NCBI GenBank assembly: GCA_944739405.2
Contig: OX123183.2
Location: 97,788,729 to 97,852,728, forward strand
DNA: 64,000 nucleotides
Source of the DNA: Euclidia mi
Lineage: Eukaryota > Arthropoda > Insecta > Lepidoptera > Erebidae
Direction of reading: 5' to 3'
The notes under the pieces are model-generated. The model worked only from the letters and a program-made list of their open reading frames with translations, was not told where the DNA came from and ran no database searches. How positions within the stretch are numbered: position 1 is the first letter of the stretch; each line of letters starts with the position of its first letter. The translations under genes and the position numbers were made by a program. This document shows, one piece after another, positions 21,614 to 31,946 of the stretch.

Positions 21614-22424
21614 AACTGCCAAGCAAAGACACCCTACGGGAGGAACACTGGGTACAGGAGCTGTCCAGTCTCAGTCCCATGGCGCCATGTTCAACGGAAA
21701 CCATAACGTGTCATAGACTATGCGTCTATAGCTATTTGTACAATCTACTTTAAAAATGAAATAACAATAAACATGATCATAATTGAAATGCTATCGTAGT
21801 CGTTTGTTTATATGTATAATCGAAACAATATTACGTCAACCCAAATGATATTTGGACCCACTGTGGTTCATAACAAATAAAATATCTCATAATCAATACA
21901 GTCATATATTTCTGAACGAAAACAAATTGTTTAATAAAGTTATTCTGTTTATTTTTAATGCCTTTGGAACTACCTTTAGGTTGTCATGTTCGCAGTGGGA
22001 GGGAGCAAATTAGGGTCTAAAAAGTTCACAACCTAAAGTCGTAAAACATTGAAATGGGGCAAATGTGGATCATACAATTTAAAGGCCGACCCTTCCGAAT
22101 CAGGTTACAAAAATATAGAATTTGTTCGTTCATTTGGTGTAAAAGTGTGTTTAATAGCGTATGACGGATTTATGAATGGTTGGCAATGGAAAGATCGGTC
22201 TGGCATCGATTTAGAAAATTAATTCACTTCAGTGCATGGAAATTAGTCATGGTGTCCTAGACAGGATTTTTGGAGTTTCAACAGTGTATTTAATAAATAT
22301 TATTAAACTTTGCTGATCTGTATTTATACTTACATAATTATATTTATGTAACGATCTCTATTGCATTTTATCGTATTTATGTAATTATCTATACAGATTT
22401 TACGAACTACTGGTTTGATTCGAA
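21614..22424. other. no recognisable feature
   Basis: AT-rich DNA. No ORF beyond chance length and no known repeat. Confidence 0.5.
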
Positions 22425-22515
22425 TAATTACTTGTTGAATTACCCATTTATCGAGGAAGGCTATAGGCTATATAACATCACGCTGTGAGCCACGTGTAAC
22501 CGCAGGCACAGCGAG
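22425..22515 (+). repeat. family H repeat fragment
   Basis: 'cccatttatcgaggaaggct', 'ggctatataacatcacgct' and 'gtgtaaccgcaggc' match the second half of the copies at 37322 and 57764. Confidence 0.6.
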
Positions 22516-23089
22516 TTTGGAAATAAAATCGACCGAATCGAGATACCTTTTATTAGCTGCAACGCCTCGGCATGGTTGATTGAAGACATGGTCAACGCGT
22601 GACTCGTTGCATAAGTGTGTGAAATTAGAATAATTCCTAAAAGATTTAAAAGAGTACGAATGCAGTATTTATAAAAAAACAATAATGTATTCGGTATAAT
22701 ATACTTTAATGGATACATTTCTGAATTCAACTATAACCTCCATAGCTGCCATTTATTGAAAACGCCAAAGATTCAGCCACCCGAACGACTTTAAGCAACG
22801 TTGCTTCATCTGACTTATATTCTCGCTATAGTCTGTATCCATCTGCTTTAAGATATTGTTTCTGGTTGCAGGTTATCCTTTGCATTACTTTTGTATAAGT
22901 TATATAACAAACCTGTGTCAATCCTTCTGGTTTACCCAGGAGAATCGGTCAAATCCTCCCTGACTCGCATTGCTTCTGAGAAGCATATTAGGAGGGGCCA
23001 GCAGTAAACGCTATGTAGAGAAAGCTGTAGAGAAAAATATAATAAAAACGCTTTCGTTTTAGTCTTCTTCGTTCATCTCGTAACAGAGC
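22516..23089. other. no recognisable feature
   Basis: AT-rich DNA; a short GC-richer patch near 22940-23000 shows no repeat I know. Confidence 0.45.
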
Positions 23090-23225
23090 GATATTATGGT
23101 ATGTTTTTGGTGGATTAGAGGTGTGTGGAGGTAGATAGGTGGCTGCAAAGTGACATAGCTTACCTTTTTACCCCGACAACTGACTTCCACGCGAGTGGTG
23201 CCGCGGGAAAGGTTTAGTGCTAGAA
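23090..23225 (+). repeat. possible Helitron-like repeat fragment
   Basis: 'ggtagataggtggctgcaaa', 'gtgacatagcttacc' and 'ttccacgcgagtggtgccgc' resemble the widespread lepidopteran repeat that ends in a CG-rich stem. Recognition is from memory and only moderate. Confidence 0.35.
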
Positions 23226-23409
23226 TAAAATAGTAAATTTTACATACAATTGCTCATCGAAATATTATTTAACCTACATATCCGACGATAGCAAATATAA
23301 TATGAAAACATTATAATCTTACCAAAACTCAAACCCAAGTGACTAAGTTTTTTATTAGCCCTTGATATAATGCGTTAATAAGTCCATTATGGGTTTTTAT
23401 TAAGGGGAT

Positions 23410-23595
23410 CCGTGTGGTAACATATTAAGAACACAAAATGTCACCATTCCATTTTATTCCATGGCTGTCGTAAGAGGCGACTGAGATAATACAAGAAGCA
23501 AATAGCGCCTCTCGAAAGAGACGGCAAATTCAACCTCAGACCACATACCAATTCGTCTGGTCAGCGTGTTATTATATACCAAACTCGTCTATTGA
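23410..23595 (+). repeat. repeat family F, copy 2
   Basis: 'tgtcaccattcca', 'catggctgtcgtaagaggcg' and 'aattcgtctggtcagcgtg' match copy 1 (6338-6565) in order. The 3' end is worn. Confidence 0.55.
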
Positions 23596-24059
23596 TCCGG
23601 GGCAATGCTATGTTGACGCAAATTACTAATTGTGACTCTAATTTACTGACTGCAAGAGGCTATATGATAAAAATAAATTATTTGTAATAAAACATTTCAT
23701 TACTACAATATGAGAATTATATTTATGAAATACAATTATGATTTATCTAACACAAACCGCACATGTAAAATGACAGCTATTAAAGCCCTAGCAATGAAAC
23801 TGCATATAGTGATGATCAGTTGAAGTAATAATACGAAGGCAGCTATGAGAATTAATTTCAGCGCGACTCGCTCTTAGATGTCACATCTATTAGTTAGCTT
23901 AAGGTGGATAAATGTGTGTAATTTCAACTTATATCTGCAGCTAAAGACGCATTTATTGCTATACTAAAGATGGATGGTTAAATAACTGAAATTTCTATCT
24001 CTCTTTTGTAGCGCCCGTCTTAGTATTAGATCCTGTATCGCTAGCGACTATATAAACTC
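23596..24059. other. no recognisable feature
   Basis: AT-rich DNA without ORF or known repeat. Confidence 0.5.
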
Positions 24060-24130
24060 TATAAAAGGACACAAAAACACCCAAACCCGAAACAAAAATT
24101 TATGGATCACACAAATCGTTTGGCCGTACC
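24060..24130 (-). repeat. SINE-D fragment
   Basis: 'aaacacccaaacccgaaaca' and 'atttatggatcacacaaat' correspond to the middle of SINE-D on the minus strand (compare 49690-49740). Confidence 0.5.
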
Positions 24131-24240
24131 TACATCAAAGATACAAAAGTCGGCGCAGACGTGCTTCTGAAATTTTAAAATAGTACGGAAAATTGGTCAA
24201 TTTGATTGTAACACTTTTTTATTTGACTATTATAGGTAAG
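24131..24240. other. short spacer
   Basis: AT-rich DNA between two SINE pieces; nothing recognised. Confidence 0.4.
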
Positions 24241-24505
24241 CGGCGATAGCCTGGTGGTGTACGTTACGGACTGCCGAGACAATGGTCTCGGGTTCGAACC
24301 CCAGGTACCCCGGGGCACACACCTCTGGCTTTTAGAAGTTATGTGTGTATTGAAAACGTCAATTTTCGCTCGCTTAATAATGTGCCCGATAGATGGCAAT
24401 AGGCTCGCCCCCTATTACATTGGGACCTAAACATAACTGGCGAAATGTGGGTGTGTAATACACCTCTGCCTACCCCTTCGGGGACAAAAATGCGTGAAGT
24501 TATGT
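24241..24505 (+). repeat. SINE-A full-length reference copy
   Basis: tRNA-like head with box-A-like 'cggcgatagcctggtgg' and a perfect box B 'ggttcgaacc' (24291-24300). The body has 'taatgtgcccgatagatggc', 'caataggctcgccccctatt' and 'ctggcgaaatgtgggtgtgt'; the tail is 'cctctgcctaccccttcggg'. It is a Pol III-type SINE without coding capacity. Its 3' end coincides with the end of the LINE at 59680-60062. Confidence 0.85.
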
Positions 24506-24529
24506 TATAATCTTACGTAAAGATTATAA
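24505..24529. repeat. short hairpin, 10-bp arms
   Basis: 'ttataatctt' and 'aagattataa' flank the 5-nt loop 'acgta', directly after the SINE-A tail. Confidence 0.85.
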
Positions 24530-24832
24530 CAGCTTAGGTATAATGCAACTATACGTTGCAAAAGATACATAGGCGTAATAATGGCCATAATATATCAGAC
24601 TATAAATGCCCACTGTTGGAGATTCCATTAAATTATGTAAATTGTAAAAGGCACAAAGTAATTAAAAGCTATTAAAAATAGTAGTAGATATACATTATTG
24701 AAATATACTAAGCATATCGTTGGATATCTGGCCGTTCCCATAATCGTTCATACACTATGTAAGCAAGCAATTATGCCTCGTGCAATGAAAACACACCACG
24801 ATACACTTATGTAGTTCATTTTGCGTCGTCAC
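24530..24832. other. no recognisable feature
   Basis: AT-rich spacer. Confidence 0.5.
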
Positions 24833-25004
24833 TACATAGTATAAAACAAAGTCTGTCTTCTGTCTGTCTGTCCCTTTGTATGCTTAAATCTTAAAAAACT
24901 ACGCAATGGATTTTAATGCGGTTTTTTTAATAAATAGAATGATTCAAGAAGAAGGTTTATATGTATAATTGACGCGGGCGAAGCCGCTGGCGACGTCTAG
25001 TATG
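24833..25004 (+). repeat. Helitron-like non-autonomous repeat, short form
   Basis: It begins 'catagtataaaacaaagtct', then 'ctgtctgtctgtccctttgt', 'atgcttaaatcttaaaaaac', 'ggttttaatgcgg'-type sequence and 'gatagaatgattcaagaag'-like sequence. It ends with a CG-rich stem region 'gacgcgggcgaagccgctgg' and CTAG followed by T. I recognise the order from a very common lepidopteran repeat; an internal piece seems deleted. Confidence 0.6.
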
Positions 25005-25335
25005 TTATATAGTGGGGTGTTACAGTGGGTAACTAATTTACAGTATTCCTATAAACTATTCTAACAGTTTTGTTAAAGATGGATTCATATCGGTACTCTA
25101 CTGCAATCATAGGTAGGTGAAATTTGAATCTACGATCTATTGATAGGAAGTCCAACCTCAACCATTGGGCTGTAGTTGCTTGTTAGTTATCTAGTACTTT
25201 ATACGCTCATGGCTAAGCGAAGCAATTGGTTTTGAAAACGTTTTATCTTTACTAACCGTACAAAAGCTGTACTGTCACCTGAGTTTACATTCCTTAACTC
25301 ATAAATAATACGGTGTCGTCATTTTTAGCAAGTAG
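25005..25335. other. no recognisable feature
   Basis: AT-rich spacer. Confidence 0.45.
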
Positions 25336-25520
25336 TAGTATACAGCTTCGCCGTAGATTTCGATTATCATGACAAAAATAAAAATTGCGTATGTATTATT
25401 CTGAAGTACCTATAGCTATATTACTACAGTTTCATCAAAAGCTGTTCAGTAGTTTTTGCGGGAAATGGTAACAAGCATCCATACATGCATACATCCTCGC
25501 AAACTAACGTGTTTATAATA
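25336..25520 (+). repeat. degenerate lepidopteran repeat fragment
   Basis: 'ttcatcaaaagctgttcagt', 'agtttttgcgggaaatggta' and 'acaagcatccatacatgca' followed by 'tacat' form a familiar ending of a dispersed lepidopteran element. The upstream part is too worn to assign. Confidence 0.45.
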
Positions 25521-27439
25521 CAAGTACACGGGCAAAAGAAATCACATTACCAAAAGCAGATTGAGAAACAAACATCCATTCACCGATAAGATAAGGCATA
25601 TGGTCTAAAGCTCATAAGTTATTGAGACCCTAACTCGTTGGAGTCTGAGGTCAGGCAACTGTCTCGTCGTATACCGGCGATACTATTTATAAGTCAGCGG
25701 ATCAAGTTAGACTAGTTATTTAGCTAAAGGCTACGTAATGGCTGCCTTCCGTTAGCGAATGTTTTATAACATTGAGGAATGTTTTCACTTTTGTCTTGGA
25801 ATTTATGTGGAAGAAAAAATACGTACTTAGCAGTAATGAGGTAGGACACAGGAAGGAATCGTTTAAAATTTATATTCGGTCGGTTAAAACAGCTAAACTG
25901 CGGTGCGTGCTTCCATCGTTTACAAGACCGCAACAGATTATAAGTGCAATGAAAAGCTTCTTCAGGACCTCTTTAATTGTAGGTGACCACAAGGGAGCAG
26001 GTTTCATTTGTTAATAGAACTCTTTATAAGTATGTTTAATTGAGTATACCCAATACTAAAATATTCTCAAGGTCATCAGTCGGATTGGCTCTTTGTTCGC
26101 TATTATTTGGCACATGAGTGAGTTAGTTGAATTCATACAGTTCCTGAGTTTGTATGTCTTTTGTACAAATGGCTAGTGTTAAGTGCAGTTTTAAATATAA
26201 GTGCATATTTTGATCACAAGGACGAAGTTTACTTCAACATATCAAATCCCAGTACAAAATTTCAAATAAGCGGGATAATACAATTCCTTCTTCAAGGCTA
26301 AAAGTAAAAAATATAGGTGAGTATCCTTATCCCTAGGCTACACTCGCTATTTGAAGCCACACTAGCAGCTAGGTCCCCAATAAATTATTTATTTATTTTA
26401 TAGAGAATGAATATTTTTTATGAGGATTTATTTTTATAAAATTATTAAGTTGCATATACACAATATAACAGCGGGTCTTTTTTTTAATTTAATAAAAAAA
26501 TGACAATTTGCTGACCGGAGAAGTAAATAAGTCACTGTTTTGGTCAACGGTTTACAGGTAAAAATAAAAGTTAAAAATAAATATAAAAATCAAACAAGTT
26601 CTAATTTCTTTTCAGACATATAACCAAAATTACGAAACAAGAATAATATTTTGAATAATTTAAATAACATGCAAAATCACAATAGGTTTATTTATTGATC
26701 AATTGCATACATAATGCAGGCTACTTATATCCACTACTTTTGTATAAAAATATCTCCTTATTTCCACGTTAATCGAACTCGGTTTCATAGAAAAGACTTT
26801 ATATCTATTGAAGATTTTTCAAACAAGATTTGGCTCAAGAAAAAAAGGTATAACAACAGTACGTAAAAATAATCAGTAAATTTTGCTAACATAACTACAC
26901 TCGGGGGAGACCTAGGTCCCGGAATAACACGTATCACGGGAACCACAAATGTTAGTTCGACCATTTTGCGCACACTGTAACTTTTCGGTCGATGATGAGA
27001 ATACTCTGAGCCACAAGCGCGTAATGTTTAAAATAAAAATTATATTTACCATAATATGCCTGTTGGGGGACTCTAGTCATCCATGAGTGGTGTTAAGGGT
27101 TAACGAAGCATAGTATAAATACTACAATATAGAAATGTCTTCGAATATCATAAGTATGAATACTAATAAAGCTTTTAGTGTGCTCAACATTCATATTGCC
27201 GTAGGTAAATAAAAGTCGCCACCAAGTTTTATCTGTTCATACCGAAGCTCTTACAAGTTACAAAAAGCTTTATAACGCCTACATTATTATCGCAACCTTC
27301 ACAAAACAAAACACTGATGTTTTCTCAGTACAGAAAACAGTTTAAAAAGTTTTCTATTGGGTCGTTTGAGGAAAATACAAGTATAATACATTTTTCAATT
27401 TGGAACACATACTTACCTACTCTCTGGAAATATGTGGAC
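25521..27439. other. no recognisable feature
   Basis: About 1.9 kb of AT-rich DNA. ORFs at 25724-25933 (minus), 25772-26014 (plus) and 26785-26973 (minus) overlap or are short and show no domain. Confidence 0.45.
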
Positions 27440-27630
27440 GTCTGCTTATGAGGTCTAGTAGATAGCGTATGCGACTGCTGATCAGGGTTCAGGGCAAATA
27501 AAGTTTTTCTGAATTCAGTAGCAGGAAATAGGCTCTCGCCTATAATGTAGAACATAAACATTTAGCGAAAGTGGATGTATGGATGTGTTCTACCTATCCC
27601 TTTGGAGATACAGGCGTAAGTAAGTCTATA
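27440..27630 (+). repeat. degenerate SINE-A copy
   Basis: A worn tRNA-like head at about 27440-27500, then 'gcaggaaataggctctcgcc', 'agcgaaagtggatgtatgga' and the tail 'ctacctatccctttggagat' plus 'acaggcgtaag', matching SINE-A landmarks in order. Confidence 0.55.
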
Positions 27631-29966
27631 AAAAGGATGACGTACTCGGTGGTCATAGCCGTTAAAGATTTTGAAACCTAAACTTTATTTTTTTCTTATC
27701 ATGTTATATTTGAATTCCCATACAAAGAGATCAATTAAAAATGTTGTGGGTAATGTTTCATATTTCTACAATCAATATAGAACTGGCAAATAGCGGGTGA
27801 ACTTGAAAAACCAGTTGATGGCTACCACATTGCAGAAACGCAATAGAGCCGTTATTTTGACCGCACATGACTGTGATCAACTGGACTCACTAAATCAACT
27901 TCATGTCTTGGCCATTATCTATACATATTATAAAATGAAGTTCCCTTTCCGTCCCGTCAGTATGTATGGACGCGATAAATTAAAAACTACCGAACGGTTT
28001 ATTCTACGGTTTTCACCAATAAATAGTCGGATTCCTGAGGAAGGCCTAAGAGTATAATTCAGGCAAAGTGAAAATAAAGTATAAACGGATATTTTAGTAT
28101 AAATTCTAGCAACAATTCTTTCACAGACTTGCAAAAAAATTTTATAGTCCAAGAGTAAAAGAGAACACACCACATTCCTGCCATCTCGCAATAGAACTGC
28201 GAACAATATAATTGAAACAGAAGCGGTTTGCAGATGGCCACCGTCCCTGACCGGCTAATTACCGGGTTAATTACGAGAGGCCGGACTGCTCTCACTTTCA
28301 ACGCGACTTTGCGCCGCGACGTCCCAGCGACAAATGAATGTCGACAAGCCTAGTTGACGTATGTGTAGGGTTGCCAGGGTTTATTTTTCTTTTTACTTTG
28401 CATGGGTGTTTCCAACCAGACCTTTTTGATCGCATAAGTATGCTGTTTGTGTATAATATGCACCGAAGAACCGTAGGCCACAAAGTCGCTTCGCAATTTG
28501 AAAGCTCCGGGTTTCCCAGATTGGTGCAATATGGATAACGCAAGTATTTCCTAGAATCTCACTTATACACATCTAGACGATAATTGCTTCCGGCCATTAA
28601 ACCACCAATAAAAATCATTATCTAGTCATCAAGTAGGTATTGTCTAGATGAAATACAAGATTACATGTCGTGGCTGGACTTACAATAATACAGGCTACAG
28701 GAAAATGTAATACAAATGTAAAATGTACTATTTATATCTTTTTGGATGTCAAGGCAAAAACTTATCTTTGTTTTATTAGCACAGAACGTATATTACATTT
28801 CGAATAAAAGACACATAAAAATCCCATCTACACATGTATGTAGGTACCCGTCAGCCCTGAGTCGACCCCTTGCCTGCGAACGGCCTCTCCACGTCACAGC
28901 AGTTCCTGCTTAATTGGCGTCAAGCTGTTACTCTTACTGCAAGCTGCATGCTATATAAGGCGATTATTTACACTCCACCAATTTATGACAACAGATAAAT
29001 TTCGCTAATAAGGTATTAATTACTGAACTTTACACTCCATCGAACAACCATTAAAAGTTCTACAAATTATTAGCTTGATATTGCAGTAGGTATCGTGTTA
29101 TTAGCACCGTGAATTTGAGAAATAAATCATCAGACTACGTGCTCGGTACGATGACTTTGCCGTTGATGCGGAACATTGCTAGGCTAGCGAAACACCGCCG
29201 ATTAGATCTTTTTACAGTAGCGTAATGGATTTAGTAATTACTTACTTAGTTTCGCATCGACTACCTCAGTTAAGATATCTATATATTAAAAGAATTTGTG
29301 TTTTATAAAACGAGTCGGCCAGCCCGTTCTACCCAACCGATTCGCATGATTTTTTTTTTAAATGAAAGCTCTCGCTGCATAGATTTGTCATCAAGCATTA
29401 GAAATTACCTAACTTGCACATTCATCAAGTTATATGCAAAAACAGTTTTCTCCCATACATTTTTTACGTTTTCGTAGCCGTAGTCAATGACTTTCTGCTT
29501 CTATATATCTGGTTCTCATTGATGTAGGCGTTTCGTTATAGGCCTAAAACACGCGCTGAAAAGAGCTCTTTAATTTGATGGTATGCTCCTTTAAATTGAG
29601 TAAGTTTGAAAGGAGATAGGTGTGGACGTTGAACTTTTTTTCAATATTTTCCTATAAATTTCTTAAGATTCCATTGCTTTCTCTCTACATGGACGGTTCT
29701 AAATTCAAAAATACTTTTATGGCATCTAATAAGTTCCTTGCGGTAACTGCCAGGAAAAACGTTATGCCTCCTTAAGGTGACCTTGCCTTACTTTCATATG
29801 GGTGTGAATGTGGTGGTGTGTAAAGTTATACCCGATGTTAGTCAAATTATCACTATCGTGAATTATCGCTGATGGCAGGTAATATTTCCCGAATGTTACC
29901 AGTTAACCCTTAACTGATCTCTGATGTTGAGGAATTTTTCTTACGTGTTATGTTAGGAAAATTTTT
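27631..29966. other. unassigned DNA
   Basis: Chance ORFs at 27797-28057, 27928-28206, 28059-28301 and 28298-28543 overlap on both strands and show no domain. A CTATATAAGG box sits at about 28950 below a GC-richer patch (28850-28950), a weak promoter-like hint only. 28700-29960 shows nothing I can name. Confidence 0.4.
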
Positions 29967-30068
29967 GTGTTTTTAAATTACGGACTTTCTTCGGGCATCT
30001 TAATTTTTTTCATGTGGAACATATTACAGCGGTTCATAGTACTATTGTCATATAATTATATTATTACA

Positions 30069-30230
30069 AGTGGTAGTTATGGTAGAAATTGTAGCTTTGG
30101 TAAGAATAGTAGTTTTGAGAGAAAAGGTATGTACTTTAGACAGCACCGGCGGTTTTGGTAGAAATGGTAGTTTTGAAAATATGGTAGATATGATAGTGTT
30201 AGTACGAATAATAGTTTTGGTACCATATAT
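30069..30230 (+). repeat. 18-bp minisatellite, left block
   Basis: Degenerate units close to 'ggtagaaatagtagtttt' are strung together. Read in one frame they give FGRNSS-like repeats, visible in the short ORF starting at 29967. The array resumes at 30655 after a foldback insertion. Confidence 0.75.
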
Positions 30231-30238
30231 ATATTAGA

Positions 30239-30648
30239 ATAGAGTGGCAGAGTGGGGCCAATTCGTGTCCGCCGGTGGGAGAGAGAGCGAACATTTAAAG
30301 GCCCCCTGCATCTCTCTCTAACAGTACATGCACAACATCAACATAACGCAATGGCGTGCTACCTGTAACTATTATTTATATCAGTTTATTAGTAATCAAT
30401 GGTTTAAAAGTTGTTTTTAATGATACACGAAGATAGTTTGAAGTGACAAAAAAGTTTATATATTTTTAAACTATTGATTACTGATAAACTGATATAAATA
30501 ATAGTTACAGGTAGCACGCCATTGCGCAATGTTGATGTTGTGCATGTACTGTTAGAGAGAGGTGCAGGGGGCCTTTAACCTGTTGCGTTCTCTCTCCCAC
30601 CGGCGGACACGACACAGTATTGAGTTAGATACTAATCTGCCACTCTAT
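30239..30648. mobile_element. 410-bp foldback element (MITE-like) with ~180-bp inverted arms
   Basis: Ends 'atagagtggcaga' and 'tctgccactctat' are exact reverse complements. The arms (about 30239-30420 and 30462-30648) stay similar throughout, sharing for example 'gtgtccgccggtgggagaga', 'aaaggccccctgca', 'ctctctctaacagtacatgc' and 'gcaatggcgtgctacctgta'. The centre is only ~40 nt. There is no ORF, so it is non-autonomous. A TSD is not clear, so the superfamily is open. Confidence 0.85.
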
Positions 30649-30654
30649 CCTTTA

Positions 30655-30835
30655 TATCTCTATGTTTGGTACAAATAGTAGTTTTCATAGGAATGGTATT
30701 TTCGGTAGAAATAGTAGTTTTGGTAGAAATTGTATTTTTGGCATTTATATCGTAATTTTAGTAGCAATGTTACTTACGATTGCTACCAAAGCTACCATTC
30801 CTACCAAAACTACAATTTCGACCAAAACTATAAAC
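30655..30835 (+). repeat. 18-bp minisatellite, right block with inverted units
   Basis: Direct units such as 'ggtagaaatagtagttttgg' (30655-30745) are followed at about 30779-30831 by units in the opposite orientation ('ctaccattcctaccaaaact'), so the block contains an internal inversion. Confidence 0.75.
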
Positions 30836-31091
30836 GTCATTATTACATTTCTAAATTATGATTAATCACACCCATTCACAAAACAAAATAAATCGTGCTT
30901 TTCACAGAAATATTTAGCTGGATAACAGAAATAAAACCTATTTTCTTACTTATAAAAAAAAAGTTGTTTATCTATATTTTTATAGTAAAATATTGACAGA
31001 TAAAGAAAATAAATTAAGTTAGCGTAAGTTAGTTACATAAGTTTCTGATTTATTAACGTATGTTTTGTGAGTTGTTGTGTTTTCAATTATA

Positions 31092-31649
31092 ATGATGGTT
31101 CTTGGAAGGAAATTTAAAAATGCTCAGAGAAAGTTTGAACAAAGAATCTTGGTCAATGACGGCCCTGTTGGAGATTTGGTACCGGATGGTCCTCCTACTG
31201 CTAAAAAAATGCGGGTGGAAACGGATTCAGATTTGATGAATTCTACCATCAACAATTTTCAAGTGATTTCCATTCTTGGTGACGGTAATTGCTTATTCGG
31301 CGCAATTTCTTATTGTTTATATGCAAGTGAGAATAAACATTACGAAATTCGTTTGGCCACTGTTGATAACATTGTCAATAAGTGGGATGTATAATATATA
31401 GTAACTTCATTGTTGGGGACGAAGCATATGGCCAGACTATTACAAATGCAACAGATTACAAACGTGTGATGGGTGCCAATGGACAGTACGCAGGGCATGC
31501 TGAAGAGTGTAAGTGAGCTATATCCCGAGTGTCAATTCAGAGTTCACCTGGAAAACAGTAATACGATTACTGACTATGGTATTGGCGAAATTGTTCATAA
31601 CTTGCTATTTTCTGGGCACCTGGACAAAGGACATTACATTAAAGAATAG
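31092..31649 (+). pseudogene. OTU-family cysteine protease, frameshifted (probable Helitron cargo)
   Basis: From the ATG at 31092, about 100 codons run to a stop at 31392-31394. They hold an ~50-residue basic lead and the OTU catalytic start DGNCLF, with Asp at 31281-31283 and the nucleophile Cys at 31290-31292. Homologous sequence continues after the stop in another frame (FIVGDEAYGQT, from about 31403), then returns to the first frame at about 31500 (ELYPECQFRVHLEN) and ends GHYIKE before TAG (31647-31649). His of GHY (31632-31634) is the expected catalytic base. OTU enzymes are deubiquitinase-type proteases. The domain is found in animal Helitrons and other mobile elements as well as in host proteins. 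Two frameshifts make this copy non-functional unless spliced. A Helitron-like 3' end lies ~290 bp downstream. Confidence 0.72.
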
Positions 31650-31918
31650 TAGGGCAGCACAGTCATATTGAAGAACTTTCTTTCGTCAATGTTCAGTTAT
31701 ACATATTATATATATATCCCTATTGCGCGGCAAACCATTCAGTAATGCCAAGGTGGAAATTTCACGATACCTAAAGTGCAACGAAAAGCCAATGTTGTGA
31801 GAAAAGAAGTTTTGTGATATACATATTTTTGGCAAGAATATCATCTTTTACTTATTAGATAAGGCTACAATGTACTCATCATGCCTATATGTAAGAGCTT
31901 TTTTATAATATTAAAATA

Positions 31919-31946
31919 TGCTGTGGAGCAGCACGGGTCCTCTAGT
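31919..31946 (+). other. Helitron-like 3' terminus
   Basis: A 5-bp stem 'tgctg'/'cagca' (31919-31923 and 31929-31933) is followed ten-odd bases later by CTAG (31942-31945) and then T, the hairpin-CTRR-T arrangement of Helitron ends. The stem is short, so by itself the match is weak; its value is in its position after the OTU pseudogene. Confidence 0.4.

Noticed and set aside
24241..24310. tRNA-like sequences with good box B (also at 7711, 39849, 42468, 46034, 48420) as functional tRNA genes
   Set aside because: Each continues into a SINE body present in other copies, and the cloverleaf stems are not maintained.
30069..30835. CRISPR array
   Set aside because: Short degenerate tandem units without regular spacers, in a eukaryotic genome.
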